Shown: positions 17,292 through 25,206, numbered from the stretch's first letter. The stretch is DNA of 64,000 bases from Streptomyces sp. CB01580 (GCF_001905795.1 NZ_LIXJ01000005.1:124001-188000), one strand, 5' to 3'. Numbers and translations: made by a program. The notes: generated from the sequence alone by a model not told the origin.

Positions 17292-17429
17292 TCAGGAACC
17301 GGCCTTCGTCCCGTCCCGCTCGTCGGCCTTCTTCGTACCGACGGGCCGGCCGAAGAGGAGGAGCAGGTTCCGGGCCAGCGAACCGACCGCTCTCACGACA
17401 GAGCCGACGAATGCGAGCAGTGGGTCCAT
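17292..17429 (-). CDS. Small membrane peptide, 45 residues
   Basis: ATG 17429 has GGAGC seven bases upstream and opens a 45-residue frame with one amphipathic/hydrophobic segment (LLAFVGSVVRAVGSLARNLL) and a charged tail (GTKKADERDGTKAGS). A short gene of this kind is plausible in Streptomyces, but no family is recognised. It lies between the convergent subtilase gene and the small secreted-protein gene. Confidence 0.45.
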   Translation of the reverse strand: MDPLLAFVGSVVRAVGSLARNLLLLFGRPVGTKKADERDGTKAGS

Positions 17430-17705
17430 CGTGGTGCTCCGCTCCCATCGGTCATCGGTCACGCTGTCGTGCCGTTCCGGTCGGGCTACGGGATCGATGG
17501 CGTGGCAGGCGCGGGGCGGGGTTGGGCGGTACTGCTCCCGGCTCTGCGGCACCGCGCCCCGGTGGATGGGCGCGGCGCCGAAAAGCCGGACGGGGTGGTC
17601 CCGTATCCGGGGACGTGTGGATCCGCGTACCGGCCGGGAGGGGTCTTCGATGCCGGCGTCGACATCGTGATCGGATCCGCCCCACCCGGCCGGTCTGCCG
17701 GTCCG

Positions 17706-18173
17706 CTACCAGGGCCACGGCGAGCAGAGGAAGGTGTTGACCCCTCCGGCCTTGTCGCCGACGCAGGTTCGGAACCTCAGGTTCTTCACCGGGTGGTTCG
17801 AGCTGTAGTAGGGGGAGATGACCTGGCTCCCGTTGGGGCTGCAGTCGATGGCGGGAGAGCGGGTGTCCTCCTTCCAGGTGCCGTTGATCTGGACGTCGTA
17901 GTCGATGACCGTGACGGCGCACTCCCCCTGGCTGCCTGCCAGCAGCTTGGCTCCGGCGTGCACCTCGACCGTGGTCCCGCTCCAGTCGACGCGGCCCCAT
18001 CCCTCGACCCGATTGTCCCTGTCGTGCATGTAGCCGGTCGCCTGGTGGTACGGCAGGCCCGTGCGGTCGGGGATCTGGTGCCACTGGTCGGAGGCGTGCG
18101 CGGGGATCACTGTGGTGGCCAGTGCCGCGACGCCACCCGCCAGGACCACGGAGAGTTGCTGCAAGCGCTTCAC
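17706..18173 (-). CDS. Small secreted protein of unknown function
   Basis: The 155-residue protein has a classic Sec signal (MKRLQQLSVVLAGGVAALAT and an AHAS cleavage site near residue 27). The mature part is Trp/Tyr-rich with four cysteines (ECAV, DCSP, TCVG, LCSP), which could form two disulfides, and reads like a beta-sheet extracellular protein. GTG 18173 is chosen for the AGGGGGA ribosome site six bases upstream. It is divergent from an ArsR-type regulator whose palindromic site lies in the shared intergenic region. No catalytic motif is visible. Confidence 0.8.
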   Translation of the reverse strand: MKRLQQLSVVLAGGVAALATTVIPAHASDQWHQIPDRTGLPYHQATGYMHDRDNRVEGWGRVDWSGTTVEVHAGAKLLAGSQGECAVTVIDYDVQINGTWKEDTRSPAIDCSPNGSQVISPYYSSNHPVKNLRFRTCVGDKAGGVNTFLCSPWPW

Positions 18174-18290
18174 TGAATTCCCCCTGCTTCGTCGGACGGC
18201 ACGAGTGGTCTCGGCCGGACGGTCCGTGCGCCCGCCGTTCACGGGCGCCTTGCATCAAGACAACTACCGTTCAAAGCAAGCCTGTTAATG

Positions 18291-18308
18291 ATTCGAACCC
18301 CTTCGAAT
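18291..18308. promoter_or_regulatory. Candidate ArsR-type operator
   Basis: ATTCGAA-CCCC-TTCGAAT is a perfect 7-4-7 inverted repeat, AT-rich against its background, ending 28 bp before the GTG at 18337. Its position favours the GTG over the longer frame from 18307 and suggests autoregulation, perhaps with the divergent secreted-protein gene. Confidence 0.6.
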
Positions 18309-18336
18309 GAGGCAGGCGCGCCTACGATCCGAAGCT

Positions 18337-19326
18337 GTGATCTCTGTGCTTCTCGATGCGGGAAGTCTGAGCAAGGTCCGGCTCTCGCCGTCTCCCGCGT
18401 ACGAAGTGGTGATGTGGCTGCGGCTCACGGCAGCCGGGCGCCGTCATCCGCTCCTCGGTGATCCGGGGGCTGCGGCACGGTGGGCGCTGCGCAACCCTGA
18501 CGTCGCCCTGATCGCGCAGTGCCAGCCCGACGGGACGGGCGGGCTCACCTACATGCCGGACCTGCTCACGCCGAAGCCGCCCTTCGGGCCTGCGGGGCAT
18601 ACGTTCGCCGAGCAGTTGGCCATGATGGACGCGACGTCTCAGGAGGTCGCCGTCCACCAGGTCGCCACGGTGCGTTTCGGCAACGGCCGGATGCCCGCGC
18701 CCCTGCGGTCGGCGCTCGAGGCGGGAGAGTTCGGCCGACGGGTCGCCAACGGCATGCGGCAGTTCTGGAAGGACGTCGTCGCCGACGAGTGGACCGGGAT
18801 GCGCTCCGTCCTGGAGGCGGACATCGCCGCGCGTTCCCGCGAGATGGCCGGACACGGAATCGGGCATCTCCTCGACACGCTGCATCCGCACGCCGGTTGG
18901 TCGGGCTGTCGGCTCGACGTACGCAAGGGAGCCTACGAGGAGACGATCCAGCTGACCGACAAGGAGTTGGTGCTGACACCGACCGCGCACGGCTCGGACG
19001 TCGGCGTGCAGCTGGAAGCCACCGGCGACTTCGTCCTGCTCTACCCCGCGGCCGGCCTGGGCTCCGTGCTCGACCGCCCCCGCACCCCTGCGATGGGGCG
19101 GCTGCTCGGACAGAGCCGGGCCGCCCTCCTGAGCGACCTGGACGCCGCACGCACCACCGGCGAACTGGCGACACGGAACAACCTGGCCCCCGCCACGGTC
19201 TCGTACCACCTGGGAGTGCTGCACCGCTCCGGCCTGGTGCTGCGTGAACGCGACCGGCATGTCGTCCGCTACCGGCGCAGCGCGGAGGGCGACACACTGC
19301 TCGGACGGCAGCGGCCCGCGGGCTAG
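18337..19326 (+). CDS. ArsR/SmtB-type regulator with DUF5937-like N-terminal domain
   Basis: This 329-residue protein combines a long N-terminal domain of the DUF5937 type (LSPSPAYEVVMWLRLTAAGR at residues about 15-34, RQFWKDVVADEWTGMRSVLE further on) with a C-terminal winged helix at about 255-315 (TTGELATRNNLAPATVSYHL, GVLHRSGLVLRERD). This is a known Streptomyces regulator layout. GTG 18337 is preferred because a palindrome ends just upstream. The stop codon TAG is formed by the CTAG end of an inverted-repeat element (19323-19558), so the natural C-terminus may have been altered. Confidence 0.85.
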   Translation: MISVLLDAGSLSKVRLSPSPAYEVVMWLRLTAAGRRHPLLGDPGAAARWALRNPDVALIAQCQPDGTGGLTYMPDLLTPKPPFGPAGHTFAEQLAMMDATSQEVAVHQVATVRFGNGRMPAPLRSALEAGEFGRRVANGMRQFWKDVVADEWTGMRSVLEADIAARSREMAGHGIGHLLDTLHPHAGWSGCRLDVRKGAYEETIQLTDKELVLTPTAHGSDVGVQLEATGDFVLLYPAAGLGSVLDRPRTPAMGRLLGQSRAALLSDLDAARTTGELATRNNLAPATVSYHLGVLHRSGLVLRERDRHVVRYRRSAEGDTLLGRQRPAG

Positions 19327-19558
19327 TGCCGTGACCGGCAAGGTTTGCCCGGAAGGAGCGGCGTCCGGTGCGTGCGATCGCAAGGCGGCCGAAAGCCCTC
19401 GGATGGGGTCTCCCCTGCTCGAACGAAGTCGAGAGCTTGGGGAAGGGCTACGTGGGCTTTCGGCCAACGCCGAAGGGGGTCCCCCCTGGCCCTTAAGGCC
19501 TTGGGGGAGTGCGTGCCGGGCGGTGCGACGGGGCAAACGTTGCCGGGAGCGGCACTAG
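19323..19558. mobile_element. MITE-like element, type A variant with inserted segment
   Basis: A 236-bp segment bounded by CTAG and imperfect inverted ends: left CTAGTGCCGTGACCGGCAAG and GTTTGCCC, right reverse-complement CTAGTGCCGCTCCCGGCAAC and GTTTGCCC. The left interior (GCGGCGTCCGGTGCG, ATCGCAAGGCGG) matches the core of the other type A and B elements, while the centre is replaced by a sequence rich in inverted repeats (CTCGAACGAAGTCGAG). It has no coding capacity. It begins inside the stop codon of the ArsR-type gene. Confidence 0.65.
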
Positions 19559-19618
19559 TGCGACCGGAAAGGTTCACCGGCTCGCGACGCCCGGCACGGC
19601 ACCTCGCCGCGTTGTCGC
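19555..19618 (-). mobile_element. Half of a type A MITE
   Basis: Directly abutting the previous element (shared CTAG), 64 bp match one end and part of the core of the intact type A copies (ACCGGAAAGGTTCACCGG, CTCGCGACGCCCGGCACGG, up to GTTGTCGC). The other half is missing; its broken edge joins an integrase fragment. Confidence 0.6.
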
Positions 19619-19619
19619 G

Positions 19620-19935
19620 TAGAACATCTTCCGCTGCATCTTCTCCCGCAGGGCGACGTCGAGGCGCCACAGGGCGGCGATCTGGTTCTCCGCGAGAGCC
19701 TTGGTGCGGTCGGGCGGTGCCGGCCGCCGCTCGATGCCGATCGTCGGGTCGCCTTCGATCCAGCCTTGGCGCTGCCACCAGCCGATCGCCTTGCGTGCGA
19801 TGGATAGTTCGCGGTTGACGGTGTCGGCGTCCATCTCGTCAGCCCGCGCCGCCGCCAGCTCGGCCAGCAACTCCGGCAGCGCCGGGTCGTCGATCGCGGC
19901 GACGGGGAAGACAGGCGGCTTCGCGCCCCGGCGGC
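19620..19935 (-). pseudogene. Tyrosine recombinase/integrase fragment
   Basis: The minus strand encodes about 100 residues of the core-binding (SAM-like) domain of a phage-type integrase: VFPVAAIDDPALPELLAEL, VNRELSIARKAIGWWQRQGW and IAALWRLDVALREK. The catalytic domain with the Arg-His-Arg-Tyr residues is absent: the frame runs into the half MITE at 19618. No start codon with ribosome site precedes it, and the frame is closed by a stop further upstream. It is a relic; a second, different integrase relic lies at 61651-62115. Confidence 0.65.
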
Positions 19936-19977
19936 CGGAATCGTCCGCCGCAGGTCGCGAAGATCACCGTAGGGGCT

Positions 19978-20010
19978 CTGCCGCAGTAAATCCGGTATTT
20001 ACCGCGGCAG
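19978..20010. repeat. 14-bp inverted repeat
   Basis: CTGCCGCAGTAAAT (19978-19991) and ATTTACCGCGGCAG (19997-20010) pair with one mismatch around a 5-nt loop. It lies 120 bp beyond the end of the dienelactone-hydrolase gene and upstream of the integrase relic; it could be a terminator stem or an operator of the lost integrase. Confidence 0.5.
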
Positions 20011-20131
20011 TTGCGAACGCTTCTCCGCGATCGAGCATCCGCCCGAATGCGGTTCTGCTGTGCGGACTTGAGGGGAGGGGGATGTCAGTGCCCGACGCCG
20101 ACCAGGCCCGGCGCCAGCATGCTTACCTGGG

Positions 20132-20869
20132 TCATGCCCCCAGATCCTCCGTGACGGGCAGGCACTCGGCGAGCAGGTCGACGACGTCGTGCCAGGCTCG
20201 CTGCGCATGCCGTGGGTGGTATCCGACGCCGGGGCGCACGATGTGGTCGACCGGCGGGTGGTGGAAGGCGTGCAAGGCGCCGCCGTAGACCACGAGGCGC
20301 CAGTCGACGCCCGCGGCCTGCATCTCGGCCGTGAATGCGTCCCGTTGGGCGGGCGGCATGATCGGGTCTTCCGACCCGACCCCGGCCCATACCGGGCAGC
20401 GAATGCGTGCCGCCTCGTCCGGTCGGCCGGTGGTCAGTGCGTTGACGGTCCCGATCGCGCGCAGGTTGACGCCGTCGCGCCCGAGTTCCAGCGCGATCGC
20501 GCCGCCGGTGCCGTAGCCGATGGCGGCGATCCGGTCGGGGTCGGTCCGAGGTTCGGCGCGGAGCACGTCGAGCGCCGCGTGGCCGATGCCTCGCATCCGG
20601 TCGGGGTCGGCGAGCAGCGGCATGCAACGGGCCAGCATCTCCTCGGGGTCGCCCAAATAGCGCCCGCCGTGGATGTCGAAGGCAAGCGCCACGTACCCCA
20701 GTTCGGCGAGGGCGTCGGCCCGGCGGCGCTCGACGTCGCTGAGCCCCGTCCCCTCGGGTCCGATCAGGACTGCGGGTCGGCGCTCGGCACCGGCCGGGAG
20801 CGCGAGGTGCCCGATCATCGTCAAACCGTCGGCCGGGTACTCGACCGTACGCGTCGTAATCGTCGTCAT
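20132..20869 (-). CDS. Dienelactone hydrolase family protein lacking the nucleophile
   Basis: A 245-residue alpha/beta hydrolase of the dienelactone-hydrolase group. The Asp (GVGSEDPIMPP) and His (GGALHAFHHPP) of the triad are visible, as are FDIHGGRYLGDPEEM and RIAAIGYG. The nucleophile elbow, normally G-Y-C-x-G-G, reads G-Y-G-T-G-G, so the catalytic Cys (or Ser) is replaced by Gly. A single T-to-G change (TGC to GGC) would explain it. The protein may be inactive, may bind rather than cleave, or may be decaying; the frame is otherwise intact. No operon partner is evident. Confidence 0.85.
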   Translation of the reverse strand: MTTITTRTVEYPADGLTMIGHLALPAGAERRPAVLIGPEGTGLSDVERRRADALAELGYVALAFDIHGGRYLGDPEEMLARCMPLLADPDRMRGIGHAALDVLRAEPRTDPDRIAAIGYGTGGAIALELGRDGVNLRAIGTVNALTTGRPDEAARIRCPVWAGVGSEDPIMPPAQRDAFTAEMQAAGVDWRLVVYGGALHAFHHPPVDHIVRPGVGYHPRHAQRAWHDVVDLLAECLPVTEDLGA

Positions 20870-21106
20870 GAGACTGGACTGTAGTGATCGTCGAGCCTGG
20901 TCCGGCCGGTGTTCTGCCGCTGGCAGAACAGCGCCGGTGTCCCTCTGAAATACGGCGAGGGCTCACAAGAACCGTCACAAACCCCGTTCCCACGGCAGCG
21001 CTGTCGGACCACCTGCCCAGGCCACGGTGTTGGAGGCTGACCCTCGCGGCAGGATTCTGGCGTATACCGGCCCGCTCCCGTGAAGCGCGTCACCAGCTGG
21101 TTCGCC
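20870..21106. other. Intergenic region upstream of dienelactone-hydrolase gene
   Basis: No gene seen. It should contain the promoter for the minus-strand gene ending at 20132; CTGTTCTGCCAGCGGCAGAACA-like arms (TTCTGCC at 20923 and GGCAGAA at 20934) form a short inverted repeat about 60 bp upstream of that start. Confidence 0.35.
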
Positions 21107-21250
21107 TCACGGTTCAGGCGGCCTGGCCGCAGGGGCGGTTGCCGTACCGGTGCGGTGTGCGGCGACGGTGGCCAGGGCGGCCAAGCCGATGCAGCCGCCG
21201 AGTTGGCGGGAGCTGTTCATGAGTCCGGAGGCCGTGCCGGCCCCGCGCCG
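21107..21250 (-). pseudogene. MFS drug exporter C-terminal remnant
   Basis: The minus strand encodes GAGTASGLMNSSRQLGGCIG followed by LAALATVAAHRTGTATAPAA and a stop. The motif A-G-x-A-S-G-x-x-N-x-x-R-Q-x-G-G is the signature of the late helices of DHA2 (EmrB/QacA-type) major facilitator exporters. Only about 47 residues remain; the upstream edge meets the stop of the FUSC gene at 21257. A drug exporter gene was evidently lost here. Confidence 0.65.
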
Positions 21251-21256
21251 CTTCGT

Positions 21257-22447
21257 CTACGGGTGGGGGATCTGCGGGGTCGTGGCTGAGCGGGCCGCGC
21301 GGTCGAGGTCGGCGAGCAGGCGTTCGGCGTCGGTCATCAGTGATCCGTACACGTGCCAGGCGCCCGGCTCGGTCAGCGCGCCCTGCTCGATCTCGCCGGT
21401 CATCATGGTGTGCCACGCGGCGGCGTCGTCGATGGCCCGGCGCAGTCGCTCGCGGGCGCCGTCCTCGGCCGAGCCGTCGGCCACCCCGGGCGTGGCGAAG
21501 CACTTCACCGCATCGCCCGCCGTCTCCAGGGTCGCCGCGTACCGGTCGAGGAACATCTGCGCCGGACGGTGGCCGGTGCGCCGGTCGTCGGCGGTGTCGG
21601 CGAGGGTACGGGCGATGCCTCGGACCTGGAAGGTGATCCGGTGCAGGGCGCGCAGCGCCTCGCCGTAACCCGAGGGCTCGCGTCGTCCGCGTACGACGAC
21701 GCACCGCGTGTTCCAGCGCAGGCTCTCCTGGCTCTCGCGGACGTCCTCGTGCGCCCGCACCGCCAGGTCCTCCAGGCGTCTTCCCTGTTCCAGCCAGGCG
21801 TGCGCATGGTCGGCGTGCCGGCGTTCCCGCAGCCCGCGACCCATGTCGACGAGCAGTTCCGCCATGGCGACGGCGAGACCGCGCACCGCGGAGTCGGACG
21901 CGCTCAGGTGCACGGGAGGCAGGATGAGGGCGTTCACTGCGATCCCCGCCACCGCGCCGGTCAGCGTCGCCAGGGTCAGCGCGACCACGTGGTCCACGGG
22001 AACGGCCGTCGCCGCGGCCAGGGCGAGCACCGCCGTCGAGGCGACCTGCAGACGGCTGTCCGCCCCCCGTCGGCCGGCGACGACCAACGCGATCGCCGGG
22101 ATGGCGGCCGCGCTCCCCGCGTCCGGGCCGAGCAGCCACACGACGGCCACGGCAACCGACAGACCGGCCGCCCGCGCTGCCACGCTGCGCAGCGCCTGCG
22201 TCACCGACCGGTAGACGGTGGGGGCGCTGACCATGGCGAGCGCGGTGGCCACGGCGAGGTACCGCTGCTCCCCCGGCAGCCACCACGAGGCGGCCTGCCA
22301 GGCCAGGAGGGCCGCGATCAGGGCCTTGACGGTTCGCACCGCCGCGGGGCGTACCGACCGGAAGGCCCGCGGCGACCACCGGGCCCGGCCCGCGTTCCGC
22401 CACCGCACGGCGACGGCCTGACCTCGCGCGAGGACGTGTGCTGTCAT
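21257..22447 (-). CDS. FUSC/aromatic acid exporter-like membrane protein
   Basis: The 396-residue protein has about six hydrophobic helices in the first half (ALIAALLAWQAASWWLPGEQ, YLAVATALAMVSAPTVYRSV, VAVAVVWLLG, AIPAIALVVA, VVALTLATLTGAVAGIAVN) and a soluble helical C-terminal half. The W-x-L-P-G-E-x-x-Y-L-A-V-x-x-A motif is typical of FUSC/YccC-type proteins of actinomycetes related to the aromatic acid exporter family. ATG 22447 starts right before the first Arg-rich helix and has GGAG upstream. A small frame (22488-22682) lies immediately upstream on the same strand. Confidence 0.82.
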   Translation of the reverse strand: MTAHVLARGQAVAVRWRNAGRARWSPRAFRSVRPAAVRTVKALIAALLAWQAASWWLPGEQRYLAVATALAMVSAPTVYRSVTQALRSVAARAAGLSVAVAVVWLLGPDAGSAAAIPAIALVVAGRRGADSRLQVASTAVLALAAATAVPVDHVVALTLATLTGAVAGIAVNALILPPVHLSASDSAVRGLAVAMAELLVDMGRGLRERRHADHAHAWLEQGRRLEDLAVRAHEDVRESQESLRWNTRCVVVRGRREPSGYGEALRALHRITFQVRGIARTLADTADDRRTGHRPAQMFLDRYAATLETAGDAVKCFATPGVADGSAEDGARERLRRAIDDAAAWHTMMTGEIEQGALTEPGAWHVYGSLMTDAERLLADLDRAARSATTPQIPHP

Positions 22448-22487
22448 GCTCCCGGCTCCTGCCTCATCCACAACGGCGATACGCCCC

Positions 22488-22682
22488 TCATGGGGCCGAC
22501 AGCCGTCGACGCACCCCCGCCACGGAGCGCTCGGCGACCCCGCGGCCCACAGCGGCGCCGGCCTCGCCGCGGCGGGCGGCCGGAACCGGCGCGAGGGCCG
22601 TGACACCCGTCGGCAGCCACCCGCCCCGCGTCGCGGAAGGCTCGGTGCCTGCCTGATGCCCGGAGGTCTGTTCCAGTTCCAT
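22488..22682 (-). CDS. Small ORF upstream of FUSC gene, 64 residues
   Basis: ATG 22682 is preceded by AAGGAG at good spacing and opens a 64-residue frame (MELEQTSGHQAGTEPSATRG ...) that ends 40 bp before the FUSC start, same strand. It is Ala/Arg/Gly-rich, without membrane segment or known domain. The strong ribosome site and operon-like position are the reasons for listing it; it could be a leader peptide or a real small protein. Confidence 0.4.
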   Translation of the reverse strand: MELEQTSGHQAGTEPSATRGGWLPTGVTALAPVPAARRGEAGAAVGRGVAERSVAGVRRRLSAP

Positions 22683-23061
22683 GGCCTTCTCCTTGATCGG
22701 CCTGTAACGACCTCGCCCACGATTGTCAGCGGCGTCGTAAGTCCTGCGACAGCGGCCCGGCGATACCCGGCCGCAATGGGACATGGAAGACACTACCGGC
22801 AAATATGTTGAAAATTGAACTTCCCGCTTGTGGGTTATGTCATGCCTGCCGGGCCGAAAGGATCGGCGACACTCGCCGCCGAATCGACGACCGACGGAGC
22901 ACCGCACGGTCGACATGACCGGCGCATCAGGCACCGGACATCAGGCATCGGGCACCGGGATGCCCAGCCGGACCCCGGCCCGACCGAAGCCGCGAGCACG
23001 CAGCGACGGCCCGATCCGCCGCCCGCCAGGAGGCGGCTCCCCGCAGGCACGGGATCGACGT
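22683..23061. other. Divergent intergenic region before the hydrolase-TetR operon
   Basis: No gene supported. It contains the leftward promoter region for the small ORF and FUSC gene; around 22790-22830 it becomes AT-rich (CAAATATGTTGAAAATTGAA), the best place for that promoter. Confidence 0.4.
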
Positions 23062-23090
23062 TTGACAGAGCAGGCTAATGGCATTAGCTT
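23062..23090 (+). promoter_or_regulatory. Promoter with embedded TetR-type palindrome
   Basis: TTGACA (23062-23067) and TAGCTT (23085-23090) with a 17-bp spacer form a good vegetative promoter. GCTAATG-G-CATTAGC (23074-23088) is a perfect 7-1-7 palindrome overlapping the -10 region, and another CATTAGC half follows at 23103. The TetR regulator encoded by the second gene of the operon is the obvious repressor. Confidence 0.7.
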
Positions 23091-23125
23091 TCTGGTTATA
23101 CACATTAGCTCCTGTGGGGGACGGC

Positions 23126-23962
23126 ATGACCGAATTCCTGAAGACCGGCGACGGACAGCTCGCGTACGACGTGACGGGCGAGGGCCCGCTGATCGTGCTC
23201 GCCCATGGCATGGGTGACAACAGGGCGGCCTACCGCGAGGTGGCCGCGCGTCTCGCCAGCGCCGGACTCCGCGTCGCCAGCACCGACCTGCGCGGACACG
23301 GCGAGTCCAGCACCGGCTGGACCTCCTACACCCGCACCGATGTGGCGGCCGACCTCCTCGCTCTCGTCCGGCACCTGGGCGGCCCCGCCGTCATCGTGGG
23401 CCACTCGTTCGCCGGTGGCGCCGCCACCATCGCGGCGGCGCGGGAGCCCGAACTGGTCAGCGCCGTCGTCGAGATCAGCCCGTTCACCCGCGCGCAGAAG
23501 ATGGACCTGGGTGCTCTGGTGTCCCACGCCCGCTACCGCAAGGGCATGGCGCTGCTCATGGGTACCGGGCTCCTGCGCAGTGTCGGGTTGTGGAAGCGCT
23601 ACCTCGACCATGCCTACCCGGGCCTCCGGCCCACCGGCTTCGCCGACCATGTCGCCGCGCTCGACGCCGACCTGCGCAGGCCTGGCCGGATGGCGGTAGT
23701 CAGCAGGATGGGGATGTCCGCACCCACGGACGCGGGTGCGGTGCTCGCCGACATCCAGTGCCCCGCTCTGGTCATCGGTGGCACGCTCGACCCCGACTGG
23801 GCCGACCCCCGGGCCGAGGGCGAGGGCGTCGTGGCGGGGATGCCCGCGGGACTCGGCCGCCTCGAAATGATCGAGGGCGCGGGCCACTACGCCCACGTCC
23901 AGTTCCCCGCCGAAGTCGCCGCGGCCGTCCTGGCCTTCCTCAAGGTCGGCGCCCGTGGCTAG
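23126..23962 (+). CDS. Alpha/beta fold hydrolase
   Basis: The 278-residue enzyme shows the fold's landmarks: oxyanion loop LAHGMGDNRAAYR, STDLRGHGES, nucleophile elbow VGHSFAGGA, the acid region IGGTLDPDWADP and the late GAGHYAHVQFP with the catalytic His. Ser-Asp-His identify a serine hydrolase of esterase/haloperoxidase type; the substrate is unknown. ATG 23126 is used, not the open frame from 23078, because the promoter and palindrome cover 23062-23090. It overlaps the next gene, a TetR regulator, by eight bases, so the pair is one autoregulated operon. Confidence 0.9.
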   Translation: MTEFLKTGDGQLAYDVTGEGPLIVLAHGMGDNRAAYREVAARLASAGLRVASTDLRGHGESSTGWTSYTRTDVAADLLALVRHLGGPAVIVGHSFAGGAATIAAAREPELVSAVVEISPFTRAQKMDLGALVSHARYRKGMALLMGTGLLRSVGLWKRYLDHAYPGLRPTGFADHVAALDADLRRPGRMAVVSRMGMSAPTDAGAVLADIQCPALVIGGTLDPDWADPRAEGEGVVAGMPAGLGRLEMIEGAGHYAHVQFPAEVAAAVLAFLKVGARG

Positions 23963-24509
23963 GGCCGCGCTCTCCGCGGACGCGGTGGTCGATGTCGCGC
24001 TACGGATCATCGACGAGGGCTCTCCCACGGCCCTGACCCTGTCGGCGGTCGCCGGCCGGGCGGGTGTGGCCACCCCCTCTCTCTACAAGCACGTACGCAA
24101 CCTCGCCGAGCTGCGTGACCTCCTGTCGGCACGCATCATCAACGAGATCGCCGACCAGGTCGGCGAAGCCGTGCTCGGACGCTCCGCCGACGAGGCGATC
24201 CGCGCACTCATGTCGGCCTGGCGCGACTACGCGTCGGCACACCCGCACCGGTACGCGGCACTCGTCCAGAGCCCCGAGCCACGGACCGCCGAGGCCGGCA
24301 CACGACTGGTCAAGATCGTGCTGGCCACCCTGCGGGCCTATGGCATGGAGGACTCCGCGGCGATCCACGCGACCCGATGCCTGCGCGCCGTCGTCCACGG
24401 CTTCGCGACCCTGGAGAGCGAAGGCGCCTTCGGGCTCCCCGAGAAGCTGGACGAGAGCTACGACCTGCTGATCCACATGGTCATCACGGGCCTGCGCTCG
24501 CCTCGTTGA
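23955..24509 (+). CDS. TetR/AcrR family regulator with WHG domain
   Basis: A 184-residue regulator: helix-turn-helix at about residues 15-50 (LTLSAVAGRAGVATPSLYKH) and a C-terminal domain with TRCLRAVVHGFATLESEGAF, the W/F-H-G signature of the TetR_C_33/WHG group. The GTG start overlaps the hydrolase end by eight bases. It probably represses its own operon through the GCTAATG-palindrome at 23074; the hydrolase substrate or product may be the inducer. Confidence 0.9.
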   Translation: MARAALSADAVVDVALRIIDEGSPTALTLSAVAGRAGVATPSLYKHVRNLAELRDLLSARIINEIADQVGEAVLGRSADEAIRALMSAWRDYASAHPHRYAALVQSPEPRTAEAGTRLVKIVLATLRAYGMEDSAAIHATRCLRAVVHGFATLESEGAFGLPEKLDESYDLLIHMVITGLRSPR

Positions 24510-24640
24510 CCTTCTCGCACGTGATTTCCCGGGTAGAACTCTGTTCGGTGGGGAGGACACCTCAGCGGAACGCGCGACGCGGGCCGCCCGGTACGAGGTC
24601 CGGCAGGAGGGGCCATGGCTCGTGGGACGGGTGGGAGACG

Positions 24641-25183
24641 GTGAGCAGGCGGCGGTGGCCGCGCCGGTTCGGTGCGGGGGCGCGCGTCGCCGGGAAGGTC
24701 GCGGTCGGGGTGGCCGTGACCATGCTGGCGATGTTGTTCACCGTCCTCGGGTACGGGTTCGTCCGTGGAGGACTCGACGGGCTGGACCACGCCTCCGCGG
24801 TCGCCGCGCGTGGGCGGTCGGTCGACGGAGTCGTCCTGGCCACGGACGAAGTGGCTGAGCCCCAGGGGGGCCGCGCCAAGAGGATCGAGGTTCGTTTCAC
24901 CACGGCCGACGGGACGTCCTATCGGTTCTGGGAAGGCGGCGACGCGGACGTCGGTGACACGGTCCGCGTCCACTACGAGCCGGGACGTCCCGAGACGGCG
25001 AGCACCCACTCCGTGACGAGCGACAGGGTGGGGTACGGCATGCTGGCCCTGGTGGGGCTCGCGCTCGTGATCCTCATGCCGCTGCTGGTGCTCATGCTCG
25101 GCCGGGAAGGGCTTCGCGCCATGAGGCGGGCGGTGCCCACGGCCGCCCGTCCCAGGGGTGCACGAGCGCCTCGCTCGCGGTGA
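24641..25183 (+). CDS. DUF3592 domain membrane protein
   Basis: The 180-residue protein has a membrane helix near residues 15-40 (VAVGVAVTMLAMLFTVLGYG), a 90-residue extracytoplasmic beta domain (RSVDGVVLATDEVAEP, KRIEVRFTTADGTSYRFWEG, VRVHYEPGRPETA) and a second helix near 132-152. This is the DUF3592 layout; the function of the family is unknown. The GTG at 24641 follows GGGAG closely. The gene stands alone after the hydrolase-TetR operon. Confidence 0.75.
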   Translation: MSRRRWPRRFGAGARVAGKVAVGVAVTMLAMLFTVLGYGFVRGGLDGLDHASAVAARGRSVDGVVLATDEVAEPQGGRAKRIEVRFTTADGTSYRFWEGGDADVGDTVRVHYEPGRPETASTHSVTSDRVGYGMLALVGLALVILMPLLVLMLGREGLRAMRRAVPTAARPRGARAPRSR

Positions 25184-25206
25184 AGCCGATGAGCACCTGG
25201 CCGGCC

